In this document: piece after piece, positions 45,979 to 52,703 of the stretch
Numbering within the stretch: the stretch's first letter is position 1
Layout: each line of letters begins with the position of its first letter
NCBI RefSeq assembly: GCF_024171645.1
Contig: NZ_JALKAC010000005.1
Location: 1 to 64,000, forward strand
Reading direction: 5' to 3'
From: Flavobacterium sp. HSC-32F16
GTDB lineage: Bacteria; Bacteroidota; Bacteroidia; Flavobacteriales; Flavobacteriaceae
DNA: 64,000 nucleotides
Program-made: the position numbers and the translations under genes
Notes under the pieces: model-generated
Seen by the model: only the letters and a program-made list of their open reading frames with translations
Database searches by the model: none
What the model was told of the DNA's origin: nothing

Positions 45979-47124
45979 CTAAAATCGATCTATCGCTTCC
46001 TGTACTTTTTCTTCTTTCACACACAATGAGAATCTAATATATCCTTCGCCGTTGCTTCCAAAAATGGTTCCCGGTGTAATGAAAATATGTTTCTCATATA
46101 ATATTTCGTCAATGAACTTCTCTGCTGATTCAATTCCTTCCGGCAATTTTGCCCAAACAAAAAGCCCGACTCCTTCTTTATATACTTTACAGTTTAATTT
46201 TTCTGCTAGTTTCTCCGTTAATTCTCTACGGCGTCTGTAAATTTTGTTTTGATCTTCAAACCATGATTTATCACATTTTAAAGCGGCAATTGCACCTTTC
46301 TGAATTCCGTAAAACATGCCGCTGTCCATATTACTTTTTACTTTTAGGACTGCATCGATAATTTCAGGATTTCCTAAAACCATTCCTACTCTCCATCCGG
46401 CCATGTTGAAGGTTTTACTAAGTGAATTCAATTCTAAAGCCACCTCTTTAGCACCTTCAACCTGCAATAAACTCATTGGATTATCATTCAAAACAAAACT
46501 GTACGGATTGTCGTTGATCAATAATATGTTGTGTTTTTTAGCAAAAGCAACCAATTTTTCAAATAACGCTAAACTTCCTCTCGCTCCTGTCGGCATGTGC
46601 GGATATCCCAGCCACATGATTTTTACTTTCGAAAGATCCAGTTTTTCTAAAGCTTCAAAATCCGGTTCCCAGCCATTTGCTTCTTTCAAATCATAATAAA
46701 CCGGAACCGCTCCGACCAAATTAGTTACCGAAGTATAAGTTGGATAACCTGGGTTCGGAATCAAAACGTGATCGCCTTCATTTAAAAATGCTAACGAAAT
46801 GTGCATAATTCCTTCTTTCGAACCCATCAATGGTAAAATCTCATTATTCGGATTCACTTCAACACCAAACTGATCTTTATAAAAATCGGCCATCGCTTGT
46901 CTCATTTCCGGTAATCCCTGATAGCTTTGATAACCATGTCCGTTTTCGTCTTGAATTGCTGCAGCGACTGCTTCAATTACTGCTTTTGACGGACTCAAAT
47001 CAGGGCTTCCGATTCCCATATTGATGATCGATTTTCCTTCAGACATCAACTGACGAACTTCTCTCAATTTTGATGAGAAGTAGTATTCTTCAACTGTGTC
47101 TAATCGTTTTGCTGTTGTAATCAT
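45979..47124 (-). CDS. Pyridoxal-phosphate-dependent aminotransferase
   Basis: 381 residues, fold type I aspartate aminotransferase class. Marks are MGIGSPDLSPS, NPGYPTYTSV, NDNPYSF and the PLP lysine in LNSLSKTFNMAGWRVG. Placed between pheA and tyrA, it most likely transaminates phenylpyruvate and 4-hydroxyphenylpyruvate (or prephenate). It is 90 bases after the pheA stop. The precise substrate is inferred from context, since the family is broad. Confidence 0.88.
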   Translation of the reverse strand: MITTAKRLDTVEEYYFSSKLREVRQLMSEGKSIINMGIGSPDLSPSKAVIEAVAAAIQDENGHGYQSYQGLPEMRQAMADFYKDQFGVEVNPNNEILPLMGSKEGIMHISLAFLNEGDHVLIPNPGYPTYTSVTNLVGAVPVYYDLKEANGWEPDFEALEKLDLSKVKIMWLGYPHMPTGARGSLALFEKLVAFAKKHNILLINDNPYSFVLNDNPMSLLQVEGAKEVALELNSLSKTFNMAGWRVGMVLGNPEIIDAVLKVKSNMDSGMFYGIQKGAIAALKCDKSWFEDQNKIYRRRRELTEKLAEKLNCKVYKEGVGLFVWAKLPEGIESAEKFIDEILYEKHIFITPGTIFGSNGEGYIRFSLCVKEEKVQEAIDRF

Positions 47125-47214
47125 TGTTTTTAATTTTTGCTATATGCTTTAAGCTTTAGGCTGTATGCTTTTTCTTTTTTGACTTTAAGACTTTAGGCTT
47201 TCCAACTTTAAGAC

Positions 47215-48042
47215 TTACGGTCTGGTATTTTTATATTCTCCTAATACTTTAAAATATTCTGCCATGATATTTAATAACGTTTTGGCTTTTGCAAAATCTT
47301 CGTATTTCTCAAATGTCACGTCTACGAAAAATGAATATTTCCAAGGTGTTTCAATTTTTGGAAGCGACTGGATTTTTGTCAAATTCAGTTTGCAGTCACT
47401 CATCACATTTAAAACTGCTGCTAAACTTCCTCTTTTGTGATCCAATTCAAATTTGATTGACGCTCTGTTGATTTCGCTTTCCGGCAAAAATGAATTTTGC
47501 TTTTTAATGATTACGAAACGTGTCATATTATTTTTAATCGTTTGAATTGAAGATGCAATAATATCTAAATTATACATTTCAGAAGCCGTTACACTTGCAA
47601 TTGCTGCAATTCCGGTTAACTGTTTTTCCTGAATTCTTCTCGCTGTTTCGGCTGTATCTTTATCCTCAATCAATTTGATATTTGGATATTGTTTCAGGAA
47701 ATCCATACATTGCAAAAGTGCCATTGGGTGTGAATGAACTTCTTTTATATCTTCAATTTTCTGACCTTTTAAAGCCATTAAATTCTGCTGAATGTTTAAA
47801 TAATGCTCTCCAATTATGTGTAAATTATTCTTATCAATCAAAGCATAATTCGGTATAATCGGTCCTGCAATAGAATTTTCGATCGCCATAACGGCCTGAT
47901 CAGATTTTCCGGAAATAAGGCTGTCAATCAATTCTTCAAAAGACAAACATTCATCAATATCCACATTTTCAGAGAAATACTCTTTCACAACCTGATGATG
48001 AAAAGATCCTTTAATACCTTGTATTGCAATTTTCGTTGTCAT
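47215..48042 (-). CDS. pheA: Prephenate dehydratase
   Basis: 275 residues. Residues 1-180 are the dehydratase domain (IQGIKGSFHHQV, MAIENSIAGPI, catalytic NMTRFVII) and the C-terminal 80 residues form an ACT domain (LDHKRGSLAAVLNVM) with the ES(L)-type IQSLPKIETPWKYSFFV, usually the Phe-binding sensor. It makes phenylpyruvate from prephenate. First structural gene of the unit; a leader peptide and attenuator precede it and the terminator ends 6 bases before its start codon. Confidence 0.95.
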   Translation of the reverse strand: MTTKIAIQGIKGSFHHQVVKEYFSENVDIDECLSFEELIDSLISGKSDQAVMAIENSIAGPIIPNYALIDKNNLHIIGEHYLNIQQNLMALKGQKIEDIKEVHSHPMALLQCMDFLKQYPNIKLIEDKDTAETARRIQEKQLTGIAAIASVTASEMYNLDIIASSIQTIKNNMTRFVIIKKQNSFLPESEINRASIKFELDHKRGSLAAVLNVMSDCKLNLTKIQSLPKIETPWKYSFFVDVTFEKYEDFAKAKTLLNIMAEYFKVLGEYKNTRP

Positions 48043-48048
48043 ATATTC

Positions 48049-48077
48049 AAAAAAAAATCCTGATTTTCATCAGGATT
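48049..48077 (-). terminator. Attenuator terminator of the pheA operon
   Basis: On the minus strand, AATCCTGAT (48077-48069), loop GAAA, ATCAGGATT (48064-48056), then nine U in a row. The stem is perfect over 9 bp. The U-tract ends 6 bases before the pheA ATG. The 5' arm overlaps ACAATCCT (48079-48072), which can pair instead with AGGATTGT inside the leader gene, so terminator and antiterminator exclude each other. Confidence 0.85.
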
Positions 48078-48107
48078 GTATATTAGTTTTATTTGTCTTT
48101 TATATTT

Positions 48108-48188
48108 TCAAATAACCATAGCACAATCCTCACTTCTACTAAAGAAGAAATAAAAAGAGTTGCTAAAATAAAAACGGTTATTAGACAT
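48108..48188 (-). CDS. Phe/Tyr-rich leader peptide of the pheA operon
   Basis: 26 residues: MSNNRFYFSNSFYFFF followed by SRSEDCAMVI and TGA. Six Phe and two Tyr codons lie at positions 6-16. The gene is too short for ordinary gene finders. It starts at the ATG 48188 about 30 bases downstream of a promoter-like pair. The arm AGGATTGT (48130-48123, codons 20-22) lies after the Phe cluster. A ribosome stalled at the Phe codons should leave this arm free to form the antiterminator; a ribosome reaching the stop codon should cover it. This is the classic attenuation design seen in pheL of enterobacteria, with no sequence relation claimed. Confidence 0.85.
   Translation of the reverse strand: MSNNRFYFSNSFYFFFSRSEDCAMVI
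48123..48147 (-). promoter_or_regulatory. Pause hairpin and antiterminator arm in the pheA leader
   Basis: CTTCT (48147-48143) and AGAAG (48137-48133) form a small hairpin around TTAGT right at the last Phe codons and could be the pause structure. Just behind it AGGATTGT (48130-48123) is an exact 8-base complement of ACAATCCT (48079-48072), with an added G-U pair, giving the antiterminator. Confidence 0.7.
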
Positions 48189-48217
48189 TTTGTTTGTGTT
48201 TTTCAATAAATTCTCTG

Positions 48218-48248
48218 CGAATGTATAAATTATTTTTAGTGCACCAAA
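48218..48248 (-). promoter_or_regulatory. Candidate promoter of the pheA leader
   Basis: On the minus strand TTTG (48248-48245), 19 bases, then TACATTCG (48225-48218). This fits the Bacteroidota pattern TTTG-N19-TAnnTTTG with one mismatch. The inferred start lies near 48211, giving a short 5' leader before the peptide ATG at 48188. Confidence 0.65.
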
Positions 48249-48523
48249 AAAAAGATTGCATTTTATGAAACAAAAAAGGATTTCTTAACAAATTTGGCAG
48301 GTTTTGTATGATAATATAAAAATATGGGCTTAAAATGAGATATTTATAATGAGGTTTTAAAGGTACTGAGGTACTGAGATGCTAAGGCGCTAAGTTTTTT
48401 TCGCCACGAATTACACAAATTCCCACAAATCATCATCTCTCAAAATTTAACTTTATGAATTTATGATATAGATAAACAAAATAAAAATTCGTGGAAATTT
48501 GTGTAATTCGTGGCAAAATTTCC
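48249..48523. repeat. Spacer with CCACGAATTACAC inverted repeat
   Basis: A degenerate run GGTACTGAGGTACTGAGATG near 48362 leads to a hairpin with arms GCCACGAATTACACAAATTC (from 48403) and its complement (48491-48514), 23 of 24 bases matched, around a 65-base loop. The element ends 10 bases before the DUF1501 stop and may serve as its terminator. The run with CTGAG words recurs at 51159-51200. Confidence 0.75.
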
Positions 48524-49687
48524 TCAAAACAACCCCGAAACCGGTTTATTCGAAATTCCAATTTTAGAATAATCGAAATTCATTTTTTCTTTTAATAAAG
48601 AAGCGTAGACACTTCTGAAATCAATTTCATATTTTAAATCGCCATTATCTAAGTCGGCTAAATTTGGATTTTTTCCTAAAATAGTTCCTTTATTATTTCC
48701 TCCAATAATAAACATTGGAGCTGCAGTTCCGTGATCGGTTCCGCTTCCGTTGTCTTTTACACGTCTTCCGAATTCGGAGAAAACGACAATCGTAACATTT
48801 TGCATTAACTGCGCTTCTTTTAAATCAGAATAAAAACTATATAAGGAATCGTTTAAATCCGTCAATTTTCTTTCGTGAATAGAAAGCTGATTGTCGTGCG
48901 TATCAAATCCGTTCAGAGACGTATAATATACTTTTGAGTTTAAATTTCCTTTTATCAATCGGGCAATCCATTCCAGGTTTTTTGATAATTCTGTTTTCGG
49001 ATAACTGATTTCCGTTTTAGACTTCGCCAAAGCTTTCTGAATTTCATCGGAACCTTCGGTAACTGAGTTTGCAATTTTTCGAACAAAATCTAAATGCGGA
49101 TTTTTAGATAATGTCACATTCTCTTCTTTTGATTTTACTTTAAAACGATCTGGATCTTTTACGGTTATAAAATTCGGTTCAACTCCTTTTAAAGCCAAAT
49201 TATCAATCGAATCTAAATTGATTCCCGCCGTTGCCTGATGTCCGTTGCATTGCAGATCTAAAAATCTTCCGAGCCAGCCTTCATTTATATATTTATTTGA
49301 ATCAGTTGCAGTCAGCCAAATTTCCTGACTTCTAAAATGCGAACGAATCGGTTCTGGATAACCTACATTTTGAATTACAGTTAAATCCCCGTTTTGCTGC
49401 ATTTGGGCAAAATCCTTTAGTGAAGGATGAAATGCCATTCCTTTATTCTTTCCAACAACCAAATCTTTATTTAAAGCAATCTTGGTTCGTAAATCGTAAT
49501 ACAAAGGATCATCATACGGAATAAAAGTATTTAAACCGTCGTTTCCGCCATTCAGCTGTACAAAAACAACACATTGCTCTCCTACAATCAAATTATTTTG
49601 AGAACCAAAAGCGTGTAAGAAATCAGGAAGCACAAGTAATCCGCCTGTAAAAGTTCCTGTCAGTGTTAGAAAATTTCTTCTGTTCAT
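48524..49687 (-). CDS. DUF1501 family protein with twin-arginine signal
   Basis: 387 residues. The start MNRRNFLTLTGTFTGG is a twin-arginine-type signal, so export is probably in the folded state. The DUF1501 body (alkaline-phosphatase-like fold) is seen in VFVQLNGGNDGLNTFIP, HHPSLKDF-like AFHPSLKDFAQM and the C-terminal VVFSEFGRRVKDNGSGTDHG with the metal-type Asp/His. It lies 12 bases after the DUF1800 gene, its usual partner. Function of the pair is unknown. Confidence 0.85.
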   Translation of the reverse strand: MNRRNFLTLTGTFTGGLLVLPDFLHAFGSQNNLIVGEQCVVFVQLNGGNDGLNTFIPYDDPLYYDLRTKIALNKDLVVGKNKGMAFHPSLKDFAQMQQNGDLTVIQNVGYPEPIRSHFRSQEIWLTATDSNKYINEGWLGRFLDLQCNGHQATAGINLDSIDNLALKGVEPNFITVKDPDRFKVKSKEENVTLSKNPHLDFVRKIANSVTEGSDEIQKALAKSKTEISYPKTELSKNLEWIARLIKGNLNSKVYYTSLNGFDTHDNQLSIHERKLTDLNDSLYSFYSDLKEAQLMQNVTIVVFSEFGRRVKDNGSGTDHGTAAPMFIIGGNNKGTILGKNPNLADLDNGDLKYEIDFRSVYASLLKEKMNFDYSKIGISNKPVSGLF

Positions 49688-49699
49688 GATTACTGCTTT

Positions 49700-51097
49700 T
49701 TAGATTAATTGATATTCGGGAAGTTTTGTGATGTAATTTAAAAGCCTGACTACCGCAAAATCGGCATGCGGGTTTTTGGGATCAAAATCGTATTTCAGAA
49801 GATTTTCCATGTCTTTTTGAGCTGAATCGCTGACGGTAAACAACAATCGGTCTGATAGTTCAGAAATAATCGTTTTATTATTTCCATCTGAATCAAAATT
49901 GACTTTTACAGTAGTTTTTTCATATTCTGACTTTTCTTTTTCAACTCCGTTTACCATTGTTTTCAAAACCTTTCGATTGAGACTTTTCCCACTGCACAAT
50001 AAATCGGCTGTATTGTTTCTTTGGAGATAAATCTGTGAAGTCAGCCAAGAATTTCCGCTATCCCAGCCTTTTACATTTACCTGATTATACAAATCCATTC
50101 CCTGCTGTTTTATAAAAGCCATAATCGCGGCATCATTCACATTTTCCATCTGCAATTCGTCGCAAAGCTGTAAAATATAAACCAGCGGATTTTTGATTTT
50201 ATTTCCTGAATTCTCTTTTTTAAATTCTTCCGTAAAAATTTTAGTCAATAAAGGTTCTATTTCAAACTTTTGCTTTCGAAAATAATCGCCATAATAAATA
50301 ACCAAATCTTCTGGTGGATTATCGTAAATAAACCATTTCAAAATTTTTCGAGTAATTAAATAAGGGATATTTTTCTGTTCGAAAATAATATCGACTAAAT
50401 TATCTGCTTTCCAGTTTCCTGTTTTTCCGAAATAGGTTTTATCGCTATTATCTTCAATATTTTTTCTGTAAACAGCACCTTCATCTCCAACATTTAAACC
50501 TGCTAAAGCTTTTGCGCCATTTTTAATATCTTCTTCAGTGTAATTTCCAATTCCGATTGTGAACAATTCCAGTAATTCACGGCTTAGATTTTCGTTTACT
50601 TTTCCTTTTTTATTATCGCCATTGTCGAGATAACGAACCATTGCATTCGATTTTAGAATCTGCTTGGTTAATTCTTTAAAATTACCAAAAGCGTTTTCGC
50701 GTAAAATCATATTATGCTGGCAAATCCAGTAATTGATTTTTACTTTTTGTGAAGTCGAAACAAAATGATTATGCCAGAAACAAACCATGTTTTCACGCAA
50801 CGGAAATTCATCGTTACGCATTTTAGCAATCCACCATTTTTTGAACTCGGCAGTCGCTTGATTTTCTTTTTTTTGAATTTCCTTTTTGGTTTCGGGATCT
50901 GAAGTTTTGATGATTTCCCTAACTTGTTTCAACTCTAAAGTAGTTTTAGGCTGATCTTGCAGAAAGTCTGGAATTTCTGTATCAAATTTTGAATTGTAAG
51001 ATTGATTTAGAAATTTTTCTAAGCCGAGTTTTTCTATTTGCGAAGTTTGTTTTCCTGAAAAACCTAATCGTAAGGACCAAAGACTGCTTTTTTTCAT
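49700..51097 (-). CDS. DUF1800 family protein
   Basis: 465 residues. Marks of DUF1800 are WLRLGFSGK-like LWSLRLGFSGK at the start, MVCFWHNHFVS, NLSRELLELFTIG and YTEEDIKNGAKALAGL. Family members are helical proteins that nearly always occur next to DUF1501, as here. No clear signal peptide is visible. A role in surface or polymer metabolism has been guessed for the pair but nothing in the sequence decides it. Confidence 0.85.
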   Translation of the reverse strand: MKKSSLWSLRLGFSGKQTSQIEKLGLEKFLNQSYNSKFDTEIPDFLQDQPKTTLELKQVREIIKTSDPETKKEIQKKENQATAEFKKWWIAKMRNDEFPLRENMVCFWHNHFVSTSQKVKINYWICQHNMILRENAFGNFKELTKQILKSNAMVRYLDNGDNKKGKVNENLSRELLELFTIGIGNYTEEDIKNGAKALAGLNVGDEGAVYRKNIEDNSDKTYFGKTGNWKADNLVDIIFEQKNIPYLITRKILKWFIYDNPPEDLVIYYGDYFRKQKFEIEPLLTKIFTEEFKKENSGNKIKNPLVYILQLCDELQMENVNDAAIMAFIKQQGMDLYNQVNVKGWDSGNSWLTSQIYLQRNNTADLLCSGKSLNRKVLKTMVNGVEKEKSEYEKTTVKVNFDSDGNNKTIISELSDRLLFTVSDSAQKDMENLLKYDFDPKNPHADFAVVRLLNYITKLPEYQLI

Positions 51098-51158
51098 CGT
51101 TCAGAAATTATTACAATAAGACTCGAGTTTCTTTTAAAGGTTTAATCTTTTAAAAGAT

Positions 51159-51347
51159 ACTAAGGCGCTGAGATTCTGAGGTGCTGAGATTTTAAAGTCT
51201 TTGGTAACAATTAGAACGGGGAATTTTTGGGGATATTGTTTAATCATATTCGGCAATCATAATCAAACATAGCCCGTGGTTTCAACCACGGGAAAACGCA
51301 TTGTGGAAATACATTCTGTTCCCGTGGTTGAAACCACGGGTTATGTT
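51159..51347. repeat. Spacer repeats: CTGAG words and REP-like hairpin pair
   Basis: A run with GGCGCTGAG and GGTGCTGAG words (51168-51190) resembles the one at 48362. Then two REP-like hairpins face each other: CCCGTGGTTTCAACCACGGG at 51273-51292 and CCCGTGGTTGAAACCACGGG at 51321-51340, framed by ACATAG and TTATGT. The second hairpin ends one base before the stop of the next gene. Confidence 0.8.
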
Positions 51348-51613
51348 ATTAGAAATTCATCTATGAATTCTTTATATTCATTAACATAAAGAAAATAGTT
51401 ACCCATCTTTTTTTCATCTTTAGAAAGTTCTAATTTAATCTCAATACATGGAGTAGAAATAAAATCATGGTCAATCAAAATTGAAATTGATTTTGGAATA
51501 ATTTCATCACAATCAATATTTTCATGTTCTTGGGAATTTATATTATGAAAATATTCCAAAGCAAGATTGTAGAACTCTTCTTTATTATGAAATGTTTTTT
51601 CTAATAAATCCAT
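51341..51613 (-). CDS. Small protein of unknown function
   Basis: 90 residues, acidic, with no signal peptide or membrane helix. I do not recognise it. It is last in a minus-strand row with the HigA-like antitoxin gene, 10 bases after its stop, so it is probably in the same transcript. Its stop lies within the REP-like repeat. Confidence 0.5.
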   Translation of the reverse strand: MDLLEKTFHNKEEFYNLALEYFHNINSQEHENIDCDEIIPKSISILIDHDFISTPCIEIKLELSKDEKKMGNYFLYVNEYKEFIDEFLIT

Positions 51614-51623
51614 TTATTTTAAA

Positions 51624-51929
51624 TTATAATTTAATCGACAGTTCTAAATGTCCTCCTAATCCGAGTTCTACAATTTTTTGAAGTGTCGAAAATTTGACTT
51701 CTTTTACGTTATTCTCAATCTTAGAAATATATGATTTTGTTGTTCCTGCTTTTACAGCAAGTTCTTCCTGAGTCATTCCTTTTTGAAGTCTCGCTTCTTG
51801 AAGCAAAACTCCAATTTTAAAATTTTCATAACCCGCTTCTAATTCGTAACGTTTTGGTGTTCCAATTTTTCCGTAATGTTGCTCTTTAAACTCTTCTAAA
51901 GTTGTTAGGTTCTTATTTTTCGTTTTCAT
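51624..51929 (-). CDS. HigA-type XRE antitoxin
   Basis: 101 residues. A helix-turn-helix of the XRE family at about 40-95: LLQEARLQKGMTQEELAVKA, then GTTKSYISKIENNVKEVKFS. The N-terminal 30 residues are of the HigA type. It overlaps the preceding decayed higB-like reading frame by 17 bases, the usual toxin-then-antitoxin order of this family. It is intact although its toxin is broken. It probably binds the palindrome at 52280-52299. Confidence 0.8.
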   Translation of the reverse strand: MKTKNKNLTTLEEFKEQHYGKIGTPKRYELEAGYENFKIGVLLQEARLQKGMTQEELAVKAGTTKSYISKIENNVKEVKFSTLQKIVELGLGGHLELSIKL

Positions 51930-52261
51930 ACTCCTTTTTAATTTTTAAAGCTTTTTTAATTTCTTTCTTTGGTGTTTTCTGAGTTTTCTTTTGAAATCCA
52001 TGAGCCAATACAACTAACTTTCCCTCATCAAAAAAAACAAAAAATTCTAAAAATGTCATTTCCTTGTTGTATTCTAATTTCATAAAGTCCATCTGTGTTT
52101 TCAATACATTTCAAATACGTTTCAGGAATCCTATCGAGCTCTTAAATTAAATCAATCGTCCACACAATTTTTTGTTGAACTTTTTCTTTTTGCTTAACAA
52201 AAAACTCATTGAAATAATTTTTAAAAAAAATAACAGTTCTAATCTTTTGATTATTACTCAT
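51913..52261 (-). pseudogene. Decayed HigB/RelE-type toxin gene
   Basis: Starting at the ATG 52261, the frame reads MSNNQKIRTVIFFKNYFNEF and continues to IDLI, then meets TAA at 52144-52142, which stands where the family has Glu. Past the stop the same frame continues as ELDRIPETYLKCIENT to IFRIFCFF, then stops again because the T-run at 52037-52030 has eight T and not seven. Removing one T restores DEGKLVVLAHGFQKK and the end KEYENEK. So a full HigB-like toxin of about 115 residues is broken by one nonsense change and one frameshift. Confidence 0.8.
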
Positions 52262-52267
52262 AAAATA

Positions 52268-52299
52268 CAAATGTATAAAAGTTGTACCAAAGTACAACT
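52268..52299 (-). promoter_or_regulatory. Promoter and operator palindrome of the higBA-like operon
   Basis: A perfect palindrome AGTTGTAC-CAAA-GTACAACT spans 52280-52299. On the minus strand TTG within it is followed after 19 bases by TACATTTG (52275-52268), an exact -7 match. The antitoxin would thus cover the -33 element, as expected for self-repression. The box lies only 6 bases before the toxin ATG, so the transcript would be almost leaderless. Confidence 0.7.
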
Positions 52300-52330
52300 C
52301 ATTGATCCTAAAAACAATTAAACTTCCTCT

Positions 52331-52573
52331 CTAAATATTTCGTAACACATCAGTAATAGTTATTGAATTGCTTCCTTCATAACCCAATGCAATAGCTATA
52401 GCCTCTAGCGCACTAGGATATTTATCTGATGAACTAACTGCCAATCCATTTTCTAAAATTTGATTTCTCTGTATTTGAATCGCTAATGATAAAATTTCAA
52501 AATCTGATAGTTTTGAATATTCTCTTTTTAATTGTTTTGCAATTCGATTATAATTCTCAATTTCTATTTTCAT
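52331..52573 (-). CDS. Small protein of unknown function
   Basis: 80 residues, a mainly helical small protein (KIEIENYNRIAKQLKREYSK start). No family recognised. It lies between the higBA-like remnant and the nrdA terminator, on the same strand as both. The reading frame has a normal codon look but its status as a gene is moderate. Confidence 0.5.
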   Translation of the reverse strand: MKIEIENYNRIAKQLKREYSKLSDFEILSLAIQIQRNQILENGLAVSSSDKYPSALEAIAIALGYEGSNSITITDVLRNI

Positions 52574-52609
52574 TATTTGTATTATTTTTACTATTAAATA
52601 TTCAAATAT

Positions 52610-52648
52610 AAAATAAAAAAAGCAGTTATCATTACAATAACTGCTTTA
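52610..52648 (-). terminator. Terminator downstream of nrdA
   Basis: Arms AAAGCAGTTAT and ATAACTGCTTT with a 7-base loop, and an A-run at 52610-52621 that gives a U-tract on the minus strand. It lies about 55 bases past the nrdA stop. Confidence 0.8.
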
Positions 52649-52703
52649 TATTAATTCAAGGAATAATCTTTCCTCTTTACTCTATTTACTTTTCTCTAAA
52701 AAA

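Noticed and set aside
51913..52104. 63-codon open frame starting MKTQMDFMK
   Set aside because: It is only the C-terminal part of the decayed HigB-like toxin after the frameshift; its ATG lies in the wrong frame of the older gene.
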